Source: JAFGPS01 sp964570855 (lineage in GTDB: Bacteria > Planctomycetota > Phycisphaerae > Sedimentisphaerales > Anaerobacaceae). Taken from it: a DNA stretch of 40,820 nucleotides. Positions 34,731-40,820 of the stretch are shown here, one piece after another (within the stretch, counting starts at the first letter, position 1; the number at the start of each line of letters is the position of its first letter). The notes beneath the pieces were generated by a model. That model was given only the letters and a program-made list of their open reading frames with translations. It did not search any database and was not told the DNA's origin. Made by a program: the position numbers and the translations under genes. The DNA lies in assembly GCA_964570855.1 (NCBI GenBank), contig CAZMZR010000025.1, positions 1 to 40,820 on the forward strand. Direction: 5' to 3'.

Positions 34731-35705
34731 ATGGATAGCATAAATAAAAAGATATATATGGCAGGTTGCGGAGGCATGTTGGGTGAAGCCTTCTATGAAC
34801 AGTTTAGGGCAGATAGTGAAATAAGATGTACAGATAAAGACGTAAACGAGTCTTGGTTAAATTACTTGGATTTTCGTAATTATGAAGAATACAAAAAGGA
34901 TGTTGAGGAATTTCAACCTGATTTCCTTTTTCATCTGGGAGCGTACACTGATCTAGAGTTTTGCGAGCAGAATGAGGATGATACCTACGAAACCAATACT
35001 TTAGCAGTTGAGCATGCGGTATATATTGCTAATCAATTAGATGTGCCACTCCTCTACATCAGTACAGCAGGAATATTTGATGGAGATAAAAAGTTATATG
35101 ACGATTGGGATCAGCCCAATCCTCTTGGGGTTTATGCTCGGGCGAAGTACATGGGCGAACGTTTTGTTATTGAAAATGCAAAACGATATTTGGTATGTCG
35201 TGCTGGATGGATGATGGGAGGGGGGCCTAAAAAGGATAAGAAGTTCATTCAGAAGCTTATGAAGCAATTAAAGGAAGGTAAAAAAGAATTATTCATAGTT
35301 AATGATAAGGAAGGGACACCTACCTATACTCATGATTTTGTCCGAAATGTTAAGCTATTGATTGAGAAGGAGTACTGGGGGCTTTATAACATGGTTTGCG
35401 GAGGCGAAACGAGTCGATTGGAAGTTGCTCGTGAGTTGATCAAAATCCTTGGCCTTGAGAAGGAAGTTGAAATTACTCCTGTTGATTCGGCCTATTTTAA
35501 AGATGTCTATTTTGCAGATCGACCACCATCAGAACGTCTCATCAATCGTAAGCTGAGTATTAGAGGTCTTAATGTTATGAGAGACTGGAAGGCCGCTCTT
35601 AGAGAGTATATAAAAGATTATTATAAGGATTATTTGCAGTTAACCAGCCCCCTACATATAGTGGGCGTGGGAATCGCTAACGCTAGGCTGCTTCGTTCAT
35701 TGTAA
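34731..35705 (+). CDS. RmlD-like dTDP-4-dehydrorhamnose reductase / SDR sugar-nucleotide reductase (324 aa)
   Basis: The ATG at 34731 follows AAGGA by about 10 nt; the frame is open to a TTG at 34671, whose extra 20 residues look unlike the family. The NAD(P)-binding motif is AGCGGMLGEAF. The catalytic pair is YARAKYMGERFV (Tyr-x3-Lys), with the Ser/Thr in LLYISTAGIFDG and the substrate region EGTPTYTHDFV. It is of the extended short-chain dehydrogenase class close to RmlD (RfbD). No RmlA, RmlB or RmlC is present here, so the activated sugar must be made elsewhere or the enzyme reduces another 4-keto sugar. The last 20 residues are an unusual hydrophobic extension. Confidence 0.85.
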   Translation: MDSINKKIYMAGCGGMLGEAFYEQFRADSEIRCTDKDVNESWLNYLDFRNYEEYKKDVEEFQPDFLFHLGAYTDLEFCEQNEDDTYETNTLAVEHAVYIANQLDVPLLYISTAGIFDGDKKLYDDWDQPNPLGVYARAKYMGERFVIENAKRYLVCRAGWMMGGGPKKDKKFIQKLMKQLKEGKKELFIVNDKEGTPTYTHDFVRNVKLLIEKEYWGLYNMVCGGETSRLEVARELIKILGLEKEVEITPVDSAYFKDVYFADRPPSERLINRKLSIRGLNVMRDWKAALREYIKDYYKDYLQLTSPLHIVGVGIANARLLRSL

Positions 35706-36226
35706 GTATTAATGGCGTGCCAAAAGATTCAGTGGGTATGCCTGCCTGACGACAGAATCTATCCCCCTGTATTGAATGGCGTTAGGAGGCTATAGGCTAT
35801 GGCTACCCTTGCTTTTTGATCATCAAAATGCAGGACAGTTTGAAACGGTATGTTGTTCCTTTTCACCCGGGTCGCATGGCTCCTGTCGGCCAGAGGCACA
35901 CCAGATGCTGCATCTATCGGTTCCGCTTTTTGTCATGTCTTTGGCTGGACCTCCGCTACATGCTGGAGGGTAGTGCAAGGAATCTTTCGCTCTTTTGTTT
36001 ATAGTTCTTTCATTGGCAATGGTATTCATGTGTTCCTCCCACCCTCATGGGGGTGGGAAATTGATAACGTACGTTATCTTTGGCTGGTTTGTTAAATACC
36101 GTCGACTCAGTAAACACTATGAAACGTTGACAAATAGCAGCGAGGCAATGATCTATGTGGAAACGATGAACCTCAAGTTGCACCTACTTAAACCAGGATT
36201 ATTGACTTTTCACTCACGCTCTAAAC
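35706..36226. other. Degraded region with a transposase remnant
   Basis: About 520 bp with no intact gene. Several open frames of 60-90 codons overlap each other and have no recognisable domain apart from the IS5-type segment listed separately. A GC-rich hairpin (CCCACCC at 36038-36044, GGGTGGG at 36051-36057) lies just before that segment. This is the start of a stretch of broken genes that ends near 38.2 kb. Confidence 0.6.
36079..36195 (+). mobile_element. IS5-family transposase C-terminal remnant
   Basis: One frame reads FGWFVKYRRLSKHYETLTNS followed by SEAMIYVETMNLKLHLLKP. The pattern RRLSKxYE-x4-TSEAMIY is typical of the C-terminal end of IS5-group transposases just after the catalytic Glu region. 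Only about 40 codons are recognisable, and neither the DDE core nor inverted terminal repeats could be found. It is a dead fragment, evidence of past IS activity at this edge of the locus. Confidence 0.75.
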
Positions 36227-36472
36227 ATGAAATTTTCCATCATTACAATCTGCTATAACCCCGGACGATTGATAAAAGATACCATTGATTCGGTTTTATC
36301 CCAGGGGTATCCCGATATTGAATATATCATCATTGACGGCAAGTCCACTGACGGCACGGTCGATATGGTCAAGTCGTACGACGGCAGTATTTCCAAATTT
36401 ATCTCCGAACCGGATAAAGGGTTTGCCGGTTTGAATTTACGGTTTACTATCGAATATTTACTATTGCATTGA
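36227..36472 (+). pseudogene. Truncated GT2 glycosyltransferase (N-terminal 70 residues)
   Basis: The frame starts MKFSIITICYNPGRLIKDTI, then VLSQGYPDIEYIIIDGKSTD and SKFISEPDKG, the N-terminal nucleotide-binding half of a WcaA-like GT2 enzyme. After EPDKG, where a normal protein continues with the DxD region, it departs into unrelated residues and stops. About 180 residues are missing, so it cannot be active. It sits directly behind the IS5 remnant. Confidence 0.85.
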
Positions 36473-36617
36473 GCTTTGTACTCTTCGTGTACTTCGTGGT
36501 AAAAGTCTGGTTATTCCTGGCATCCTGCTATCCCATTCGGCTTTGATCAGGGCAGGCTCTGTCTAAAATCTATCTTTCGCTTCCGATCTCTGACTACTGA
36601 TAACTGAAAGGTAGCTT
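36473..36617. repeat. Dispersed intergenic repeat-type sequence
   Basis: The stretch CTTCGTGTACTTCGTGGT near 36483-36500 and CTGACTACTGATAACTGA near 36590-36607 are of kinds that, as I recall, are scattered between genes in many planctomycete and other environmental genomes. They mark decayed DNA between two broken genes. No gene is present. Confidence 0.4.
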
Positions 36618-37316
36618 ATGCGTATATTATTACTAAATCAATTCTATAAACCCGATGTTGCGGCAACGGGCCAATTGCTGGCCGATTTGGCGGTTACGTT
36701 GGTGCATCGAGGTCATGAAGTTCACGTGGTCTGCAGTTGCAGCAAGTATAACGGGGGGAAATTGATGGCATCCGGGCGGGAGATTATCGATGGAGTACAA
36801 GTGCATCGAGTCAAAACAACGGGATTCGGACGTAAAAAACTTTTAGGACGCATGGTTGATTATCTGTCTTTCTACTTCAGCGCTACCTGGCGAGCACTGA
36901 GGATGCCAAAACCTGATGTATGTGTGTCACTGACAACGCCACCATTTATCTCATTGATTGGTTTGTTGCTGGCGAAGGTCAAAGGTTCACGAAACATGAT
37001 CTGGGTGATGGATGTTTATCCGGAGATTGCAGTTGCCTATGAAGTACTCAGAAAGCAAAGCTTAATCTATCGGTTTTTATCCAGACTAAACCGATTGCTA
37101 TACTGCAATTCAGAAGCGATTATTTCATTGGGAGATGTTATGTCAGAGCGATTGGTTAAATCTGGAGCCCTGCGTGATAAAATTACTGTCGTTCATAATT
37201 GGGTGCCGCAAGAACGTTTTTGGCAATTGGCCGGTAAAGATAGTTTGTCTTTAAATCAATCTCATGCTCAGTCAAAAATTACAAATGGCCCATTAGAGTT
37301 AATATCAACAAAATAA
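36618..37316 (+). CDS. GT4 glycosyltransferase, N-terminal domain only (WbuB-like, 232 aa)
   Basis: The start is good (AAAGG 7 nt before ATG). The frame MRILLLNQFYKPDVAATGQL through DVYPEIAVAYEV to KITVVHNWVPQERFW is the complete N-terminal Rossmann domain of a WbuB-type GT4 enzyme up to the linker. It then reads NGPLELISTK and stops. The matching C-terminal domain lies downstream in another frame, 46 bp later (37363-37956). In intact relatives the linker would read roughly NGPL then TLLYSGNFG without a gap. Either this is a gene broken by a short insertion, or the two chains form a split enzyme. Confidence 0.8.
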   Translation: MRILLLNQFYKPDVAATGQLLADLAVTLVHRGHEVHVVCSCSKYNGGKLMASGREIIDGVQVHRVKTTGFGRKKLLGRMVDYLSFYFSATWRALRMPKPDVCVSLTTPPFISLIGLLLAKVKGSRNMIWVMDVYPEIAVAYEVLRKQSLIYRFLSRLNRLLYCNSEAIISLGDVMSERLVKSGALRDKITVVHNWVPQERFWQLAGKDSLSLNQSHAQSKITNGPLELISTK

Positions 37317-37362
37317 CACAGTTCTGAAAATCAGGCGATTAAAAAGCAACACGATTAATATA

Positions 37363-37956
37363 ATGCTTACACTCCTTTATTCTGGTAACTTTGGGTTAGG
37401 ACATGATCTCGATACCATTTTGAGGGCTGTCTCAATACTTAATTTTGATACAAGCCTGCGGACTATGCTTGTAGGTGACGGAAAAGGTCTTAGAGACATA
37501 CAGCGACTTGTTGCAGAGCTAAAGCTCGATAACATTTTTTTCCATCCTCCAGTAACGCTTTATGAACTTCCCTTGCTATTGGCAAGCGGCGACATACATA
37601 TCGTGGCACAAAAACCAAACACGGAAGGATTGATTGTGCCAAGCAAGGTCTACGGAACTTTGGCCGTAGGTCGCCCAGTGCTCTTCGTTGGTCCAGAGCA
37701 ATGTGAAGTCGCACATATTGTGCAGGATAGTGGATGCGGATTCGTTGTTGCACCGGGTGATGTAAAAGCTGCTGCGAAAGCGTTGAGAACGCTTGTCTTG
37801 GATAATGAACTCCGTCGCATGATGGGTGAACGAGCAAAAAAATACTATTTAGAACGCTTTGGTTGCCAGAGGAGCGTCTCGTTAATTATTGACGTAATCG
37901 AACGTGTTGGTGGTAATGAACATAAGGCGAATCAAGTAAAAGCTGTAATTAGATAA
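37363..37956 (+). CDS. GT4 glycosyltransferase, C-terminal domain only (197 aa)
   Basis: The frame starts LTLLYSGNFGLGHDLDTILR, the first strand of the donor-binding Rossmann domain, and continues with MLVGDGKGL, EGLIVPSKVYGTLAVGRPVL and CGFVVAPGD to a complete end. It completes the domain missing from the gene ending at 37316. The ATG at 37363 has no Shine-Dalgarno and may not be used. The frame is clean, with no stops, which suggests either a recent break or continued use. The E-x7-E motif of other GT4 enzymes is replaced here by EGLIVPSK as in the WbuB family. Confidence 0.75.
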   Translation: MLTLLYSGNFGLGHDLDTILRAVSILNFDTSLRTMLVGDGKGLRDIQRLVAELKLDNIFFHPPVTLYELPLLLASGDIHIVAQKPNTEGLIVPSKVYGTLAVGRPVLFVGPEQCEVAHIVQDSGCGFVVAPGDVKAAAKALRTLVLDNELRRMMGERAKKYYLERFGCQRSVSLIIDVIERVGGNEHKANQVKAVIR

Positions 37957-37959
37957 TAA

Positions 37960-38184
37960 GTCAACCATATCGTCGATATGATTCCGGATAAGATTATTAC
38001 TGCTTATCAAAAAGCAAGGAATGGAGACTTACTAAAGACGCAAATACCTCCTCTGTGGGATGGTAAAGCTGCTGAAAGGATTGTAGATATTATTAAAAAC
38101 AAGCTACAACCTTGTAATGGATATAAATCTGTTGACAAAAAATATACGCTCAAAAAAGATACTTTTGCCACGTTGACGACTTGA
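37960..38184 (+). pseudogene. C-terminal remnant of a WecB-type UDP-N-acetylglucosamine 2-epimerase
   Basis: Right after the stop of the GT4 fragment the frame reads VNHIVDMIPDKIITAYQKAR then IPPLWDGKAAERIVDII. The last motif (DGKAAERIV) is the conserved C-terminus of non-hydrolysing UDP-GlcNAc 2-epimerases. About 320 residues of the enzyme are absent, so this is the tail left by a deletion or recombination. The final 20 codons are not family-like. It implies that an earlier form of this locus made ManNAc-type sugars. Confidence 0.72.
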
Positions 38185-38308
38185 TAAGTTAGCTAATTTC
38201 ATTAATGTATATCGGCGATGTTTTTCCGCCCCCCCACCATACCTCGTTCGGACAAATTCAAATGAAATAGTTCTTTAGGTAAATAAAATCTAATACAACA
38301 AATCCACC

Positions 38309-38977
38309 CTAAGATTCCGAAATGTTTGCCTCCAGAGTAGTCAACCCACCGAGAATAGCCCACTTGACAAGGCCGGCGACACTTTGAGAATTCAGCTTAT
38401 CCATAATTTTTCGACGATTTGCTTCGATGGCCTTGGTACTTAAATGCAACTGCTTAGCGATCTGCTTGGTATTTTTTCCCTCGCCGATTAACTGAAGAAC
38501 CTCTCGTTCCCTGTCTGTAAGAGCCTCCAGCGGTAAATCGCTGGTACCTGTCAATCGATTCACATAATCATTTACTATCACGCTGACAACTCCGGGACTT
38601 AGGTAAGTTCCACCGTCATAAACGATTCGTACAGCCTCCACAAGTTCATCAAACAGGCAATCCTTCAACAAGTAGCCTGATGCCCCCGCCTTAATCATAT
38701 CCGCTACAAATATAGAACTCGAATGCATCGACAGTGCAATTACCTTAATTTCCGGGAACTCATGGACGATTTGCCTTGTCGCATCAATTCCATTCAGGTT
38801 CGGCATAGTTATATCCATCACGATAATATCCGGCACAATCTCTCGTACAAGTTCAAGCGCTTTTCGGCCGTCAGTAGCTTCTCCGATTATCTTTATATCC
38901 GGTTGCTTGCCCAGTAATGAACGAAGGCCTTCACGTACAATTCCATGGTCATCGACTATCAGAGTTTTTATATTCAT
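38309..38977 (-). CDS. NarL/FixJ-family response regulator (222 aa)
   Basis: The receiver domain has D9/D10, phospho-acceptor D55 (PDIIVMDITMPNLNG), Ser/Lys switch residues (LSMHSS, LLKDCLF) and is followed by a LuxR-type HTH (LTDREREVLQLIGEGKNTKQ, then LHLSTKAIEANRRKIMDKL). It is a transcription activator responding to the adjacent kinase, whose stop codon overlaps its start by 4 bp (ATGA), so the two are coupled. It is a paralogue of the regulator at 3266-3928 but keeps the phosphorylation site. Convergent with the decayed end of the glycan locus, separated by about 125 bp that include a C7 tract. Confidence 0.93.
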   Translation of the reverse strand: MNIKTLIVDDHGIVREGLRSLLGKQPDIKIIGEATDGRKALELVREIVPDIIVMDITMPNLNGIDATRQIVHEFPEIKVIALSMHSSSIFVADMIKAGASGYLLKDCLFDELVEAVRIVYDGGTYLSPGVVSVIVNDYVNRLTGTSDLPLEALTDREREVLQLIGEGKNTKQIAKQLHLSTKAIEANRRKIMDKLNSQSVAGLVKWAILGGLTTLEANISES

Positions 38978-40820
38978 TTGTTTTCTCCATCTAAAGCCTT
39001 ATCTCGTTTTAACGGGGCCAGCATTGTAATCCCGCACCCGCGACCAGGAGCAGAATCAATCTCAAAACATCCTCCCAGATGTTCCAGCCGCTCCCGGATA
39101 CTAAACAGGCCGAATGCAGATCCTCTGGCTGAGGATAATTCGGCAGGTTCAAATCCTATACCGTCATCTTCAACCCTAACCTGAATCATGTCGTTTACTT
39201 TATTAATAGAAACTTTTACTTTCTTAGCCTGTGCATGCTTAACTACATTAATGAGCAATTCTCTAACATCCCGGAATAGTAGTGCTCGAATATCGTCATC
39301 AAGACACTTCAACTTCCCATCAACGGACAGCTCCGTCCTGATATTGTGCTTTCCCTGAATTTCCTCATCAAGCCAGGCGGCGACGGCCTTCTCAAAACCC
39401 AGCTCATATAATACGGGAGAGCACAGGCCGGACGTCAACAAACGCGTATCCATCATGGCCTTGCTGAGCCAGTCACGCACATCCCTGAGGACCTTATGAG
39501 AATCATCTAAACCCCCCGAGTGCAGCATTTCCTCTATTTTAATTTTTGAGATAGCCAAAGGCTGGCTGATTTGATCGTGTAGTGCTGTAGCAATCCGGCG
39601 TCTTTCACGTTCTTCCGCCAGTGTCAACTGCGAAGCCAAAGATTGAAGCTGTCCGTGATATTCACGAAGACTTTCTTCAACCTGCTTACGCTTGGTAATA
39701 TCAAGTCCGTAAATATTAACATATCCCATATCTAAAATGGGTGCTAATTTCAACTCAAAGATACGTCCATCGTGGCATTTAAAATCAAATGTCGAGATAT
39801 GACCTGAACGAACGGCCTTTCCCACACGCTGCGTAAAAGTTTCCGGCGGAGATTCTCCTACCTGCCTGCCCAATGTTTCAAGAATCGCAAAACCTGCCTT
39901 GTTGCTATAAATTATAGTCCAGTCTTTGCCCAAGCGCAGTACAGGATTCGGATTTTCACTCGGGAATTGCCCAAGTTTAGTAATCTCTTCTTCCGCTTTT
40001 TTGCGCTCGGTGATATCACGGTGAATACCTACGATACCAAGAATGTTTCCTGTTTCATCCTGCAAAGGAAGTTTTGTTGTCAAAGTCCATTGTTCATTAC
40101 CTTGCTTGTTTATGAATAATTCCTCGTTGTTTAACAACGGCCGACGTTTTTGAATAACTTCCTTCTCCACCGCATAAAACCGCTCCGCCAGTTCCTTCGG
40201 ATAAAGGTCAAAATCTGTTTTCCCAAGAAGGTCTTTTTCGTATTTAAAACCTTCATATTTCACGACCGTGTCGTTGCCGAGAATAAATTGATGTTTTCTG
40301 TCCTTCAAATATATTCTATCCGGTATATTGTCTATTAACAGCCTCAGAAGATTGTGTTCCTTCTGCAGTTCTTCTTCGGCTTTTTTGCGTTCGGTGATAT
40401 TTTCAACCGTACCCTCATAATAAAGTGCGTTTCCATCGTTATCACAAACCGCCCGTGCACTTTCACGCACAAACAATACCGTACCATTCATTTTATACCA
40501 TGCAGATTCCAATCCGATGACCTTGCCCTCTGTTTCGATAAGTCGTTTGAATTCCGAGCGGGGATAATCCGGCTCAAATCCATATTGCTCCAGATTCCTT
40601 TTCGCAAGTTCTCCAAAAGAATTATATCCGAGCATACGCACAAGCGCCGGATTGGCCATAATGATCCGGCCATCGGGAGTCGTGCGATATAATCCGATGA
40701 GTGTATTCTCAAAAACACTCTTAAAACGTTCTTCGCTTTCCCTAAGCATCTTCTCCGCTTTTTTTCGCTCAGTGATATCTATAAATGAAGTCATAATGTT
40801 GCAGGGTTTGCCGATTTGAT
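38974..40820 (-). CDS. Multi-PAS sensor histidine kinase, NarX/DegS-type (5' end beyond the window)
   Basis: The frame is open to the window edge, where upstream codons read QIGKPCNIMTSFIDITERKK, the end of a further PAS domain, so the apparent Met at 40794 is internal. Three more PAS/PAC units follow (each ending in an ITERKKAEE-type linker). The HisKA_3 dimerisation box is EERERRRIATALHDQISQPL with the phosphorylated His, then an HATPase domain with RELLINVVKHAQA and VEDDGIGFEP. There is no membrane segment in the visible part, so it is likely a cytosolic redox, gas or metabolite sensor. Partner: the regulator overlapping its 3' end by 4 bp. Ligands bound by the PAS domains are not evident. 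Confidence 0.93.
   Translation of the reverse strand, partial: QIGKPCNIMTSFIDITERKKAEKMLRESEERFKSVFENTLIGLYRTTPDGRIIMANPALVRMLGYNSFGELAKRNLEQYGFEPDYPRSEFKRLIETEGKVIGLESAWYKMNGTVLFVRESARAVCDNDGNALYYEGTVENITERKKAEEELQKEHNLLRLLIDNIPDRIYLKDRKHQFILGNDTVVKYEGFKYEKDLLGKTDFDLYPKELAERFYAVEKEVIQKRRPLLNNEELFINKQGNEQWTLTTKLPLQDETGNILGIVGIHRDITERKKAEEEITKLGQFPSENPNPVLRLGKDWTIIYSNKAGFAILETLGRQVGESPPETFTQRVGKAVRSGHISTFDFKCHDGRIFELKLAPILDMGYVNIYGLDITKRKQVEESLREYHGQLQSLASQLTLAEERERRRIATALHDQISQPLAISKIKIEEMLHSGGLDDSHKVLRDVRDWLSKAMMDTRLLTSGLCSPVLYELGFEKAVAAWLDEEIQGKHNIRTELSVDGKLKCLDDDIRALLFRDVRELLINVVKHAQAKKVKVSINKVNDMIQVRVEDDGIGFEPAELSSARGSAFGLFSIRERLEHLGGCFEIDSAPGRGCGITMLAPLKRDKALDGENK

Noticed and set aside
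35776..36095. Overlapping 60-80 codon plus-strand open frames before the IS5 remnant
   Set aside because: They overlap each other in different phases, and I could not match them to an IS5 transposase N-terminus. Left as unassigned degraded DNA.

Overview
The window reads as part of a bacterial envelope or exopolysaccharide locus, probably from a metagenome-assembled genome. A 100-N gap with exact 55-bp flanking copies is typical of a k-mer assembler joining two contigs. The host is Gram-negative in type: it has a Wza-like outer-membrane export lipoprotein, lipobox proteins and type IV prepilin-like genes. Gene content and style (prepilin next to a small pilus protein, multi-PAS kinases with NarL-type regulators, a Tyr-rich BY-kinase tail, an O-antigen ligase domain fused to TPRs) suggest a planctomycete of the Phycisphaerae type. 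That assignment is inference only.

Left flank (1-8.9 kb): the 3' part of tRNA-Gly(CCC); a minus-strand pilus-type group (prepilin and a small, apparently split partner); and a minus-strand signalling group of a stand-alone receiver, a LuxR-type regulator whose phospho-acceptor Asp is replaced by Gly, and a REC-PAS histidine kinase. A long AT-rich gap follows, then a convergent pair: an exported protein of unknown function and an aspartyl-protease lipoprotein.

Assembly module (8.9-17.5 kb, plus strand): Wza-like export protein, Wzc-like BY-kinase/co-polymerase (artificially interrupted by the N gap), PHP-type (CpsB/YwqE) tyrosine phosphatase, O-antigen ligase/polymerase with TPR tail, and a WecA-type initiating glycosyl-1-phosphate transferase. 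The leader just before the first gene carries a cluster of G-tracts.

Boundary (17.5-18.3 kb): no intact gene, but an orphan fibronectin-III fragment and a degenerate short-repeat tract.

Glycan-specific module (18.3-35.7 kb, plus strand, AT-richer): a GT9 transferase, a canonical AsnB-type amidotransferase, a Wzx flippase, a second AsnB-like protein with Ser for the catalytic Cys, four SAM methyltransferases (one frameshifted), four further glycosyltransferases (three GT4, one GT2), a hexapeptide-repeat acyltransferase, a Wzy-like membrane protein and an RmlD-like reductase. Together they suggest a repeat unit that is methylated, acetylated and perhaps amidated, flipped by Wzx, polymerised by Wzy and exported through Wzc/Wza.

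Right boundary (35.7-38.2 kb): a gene graveyard with an IS5-type transposase remnant, a GT2 stub, a GT4 gene split between its two Rossmann domains, and the tail of a WecB-type epimerase. The window closes with a minus-strand NarL-type regulator and multi-PAS histidine kinase, the kinase running off the edge. Two-component systems therefore flank the polysaccharide locus on both sides.
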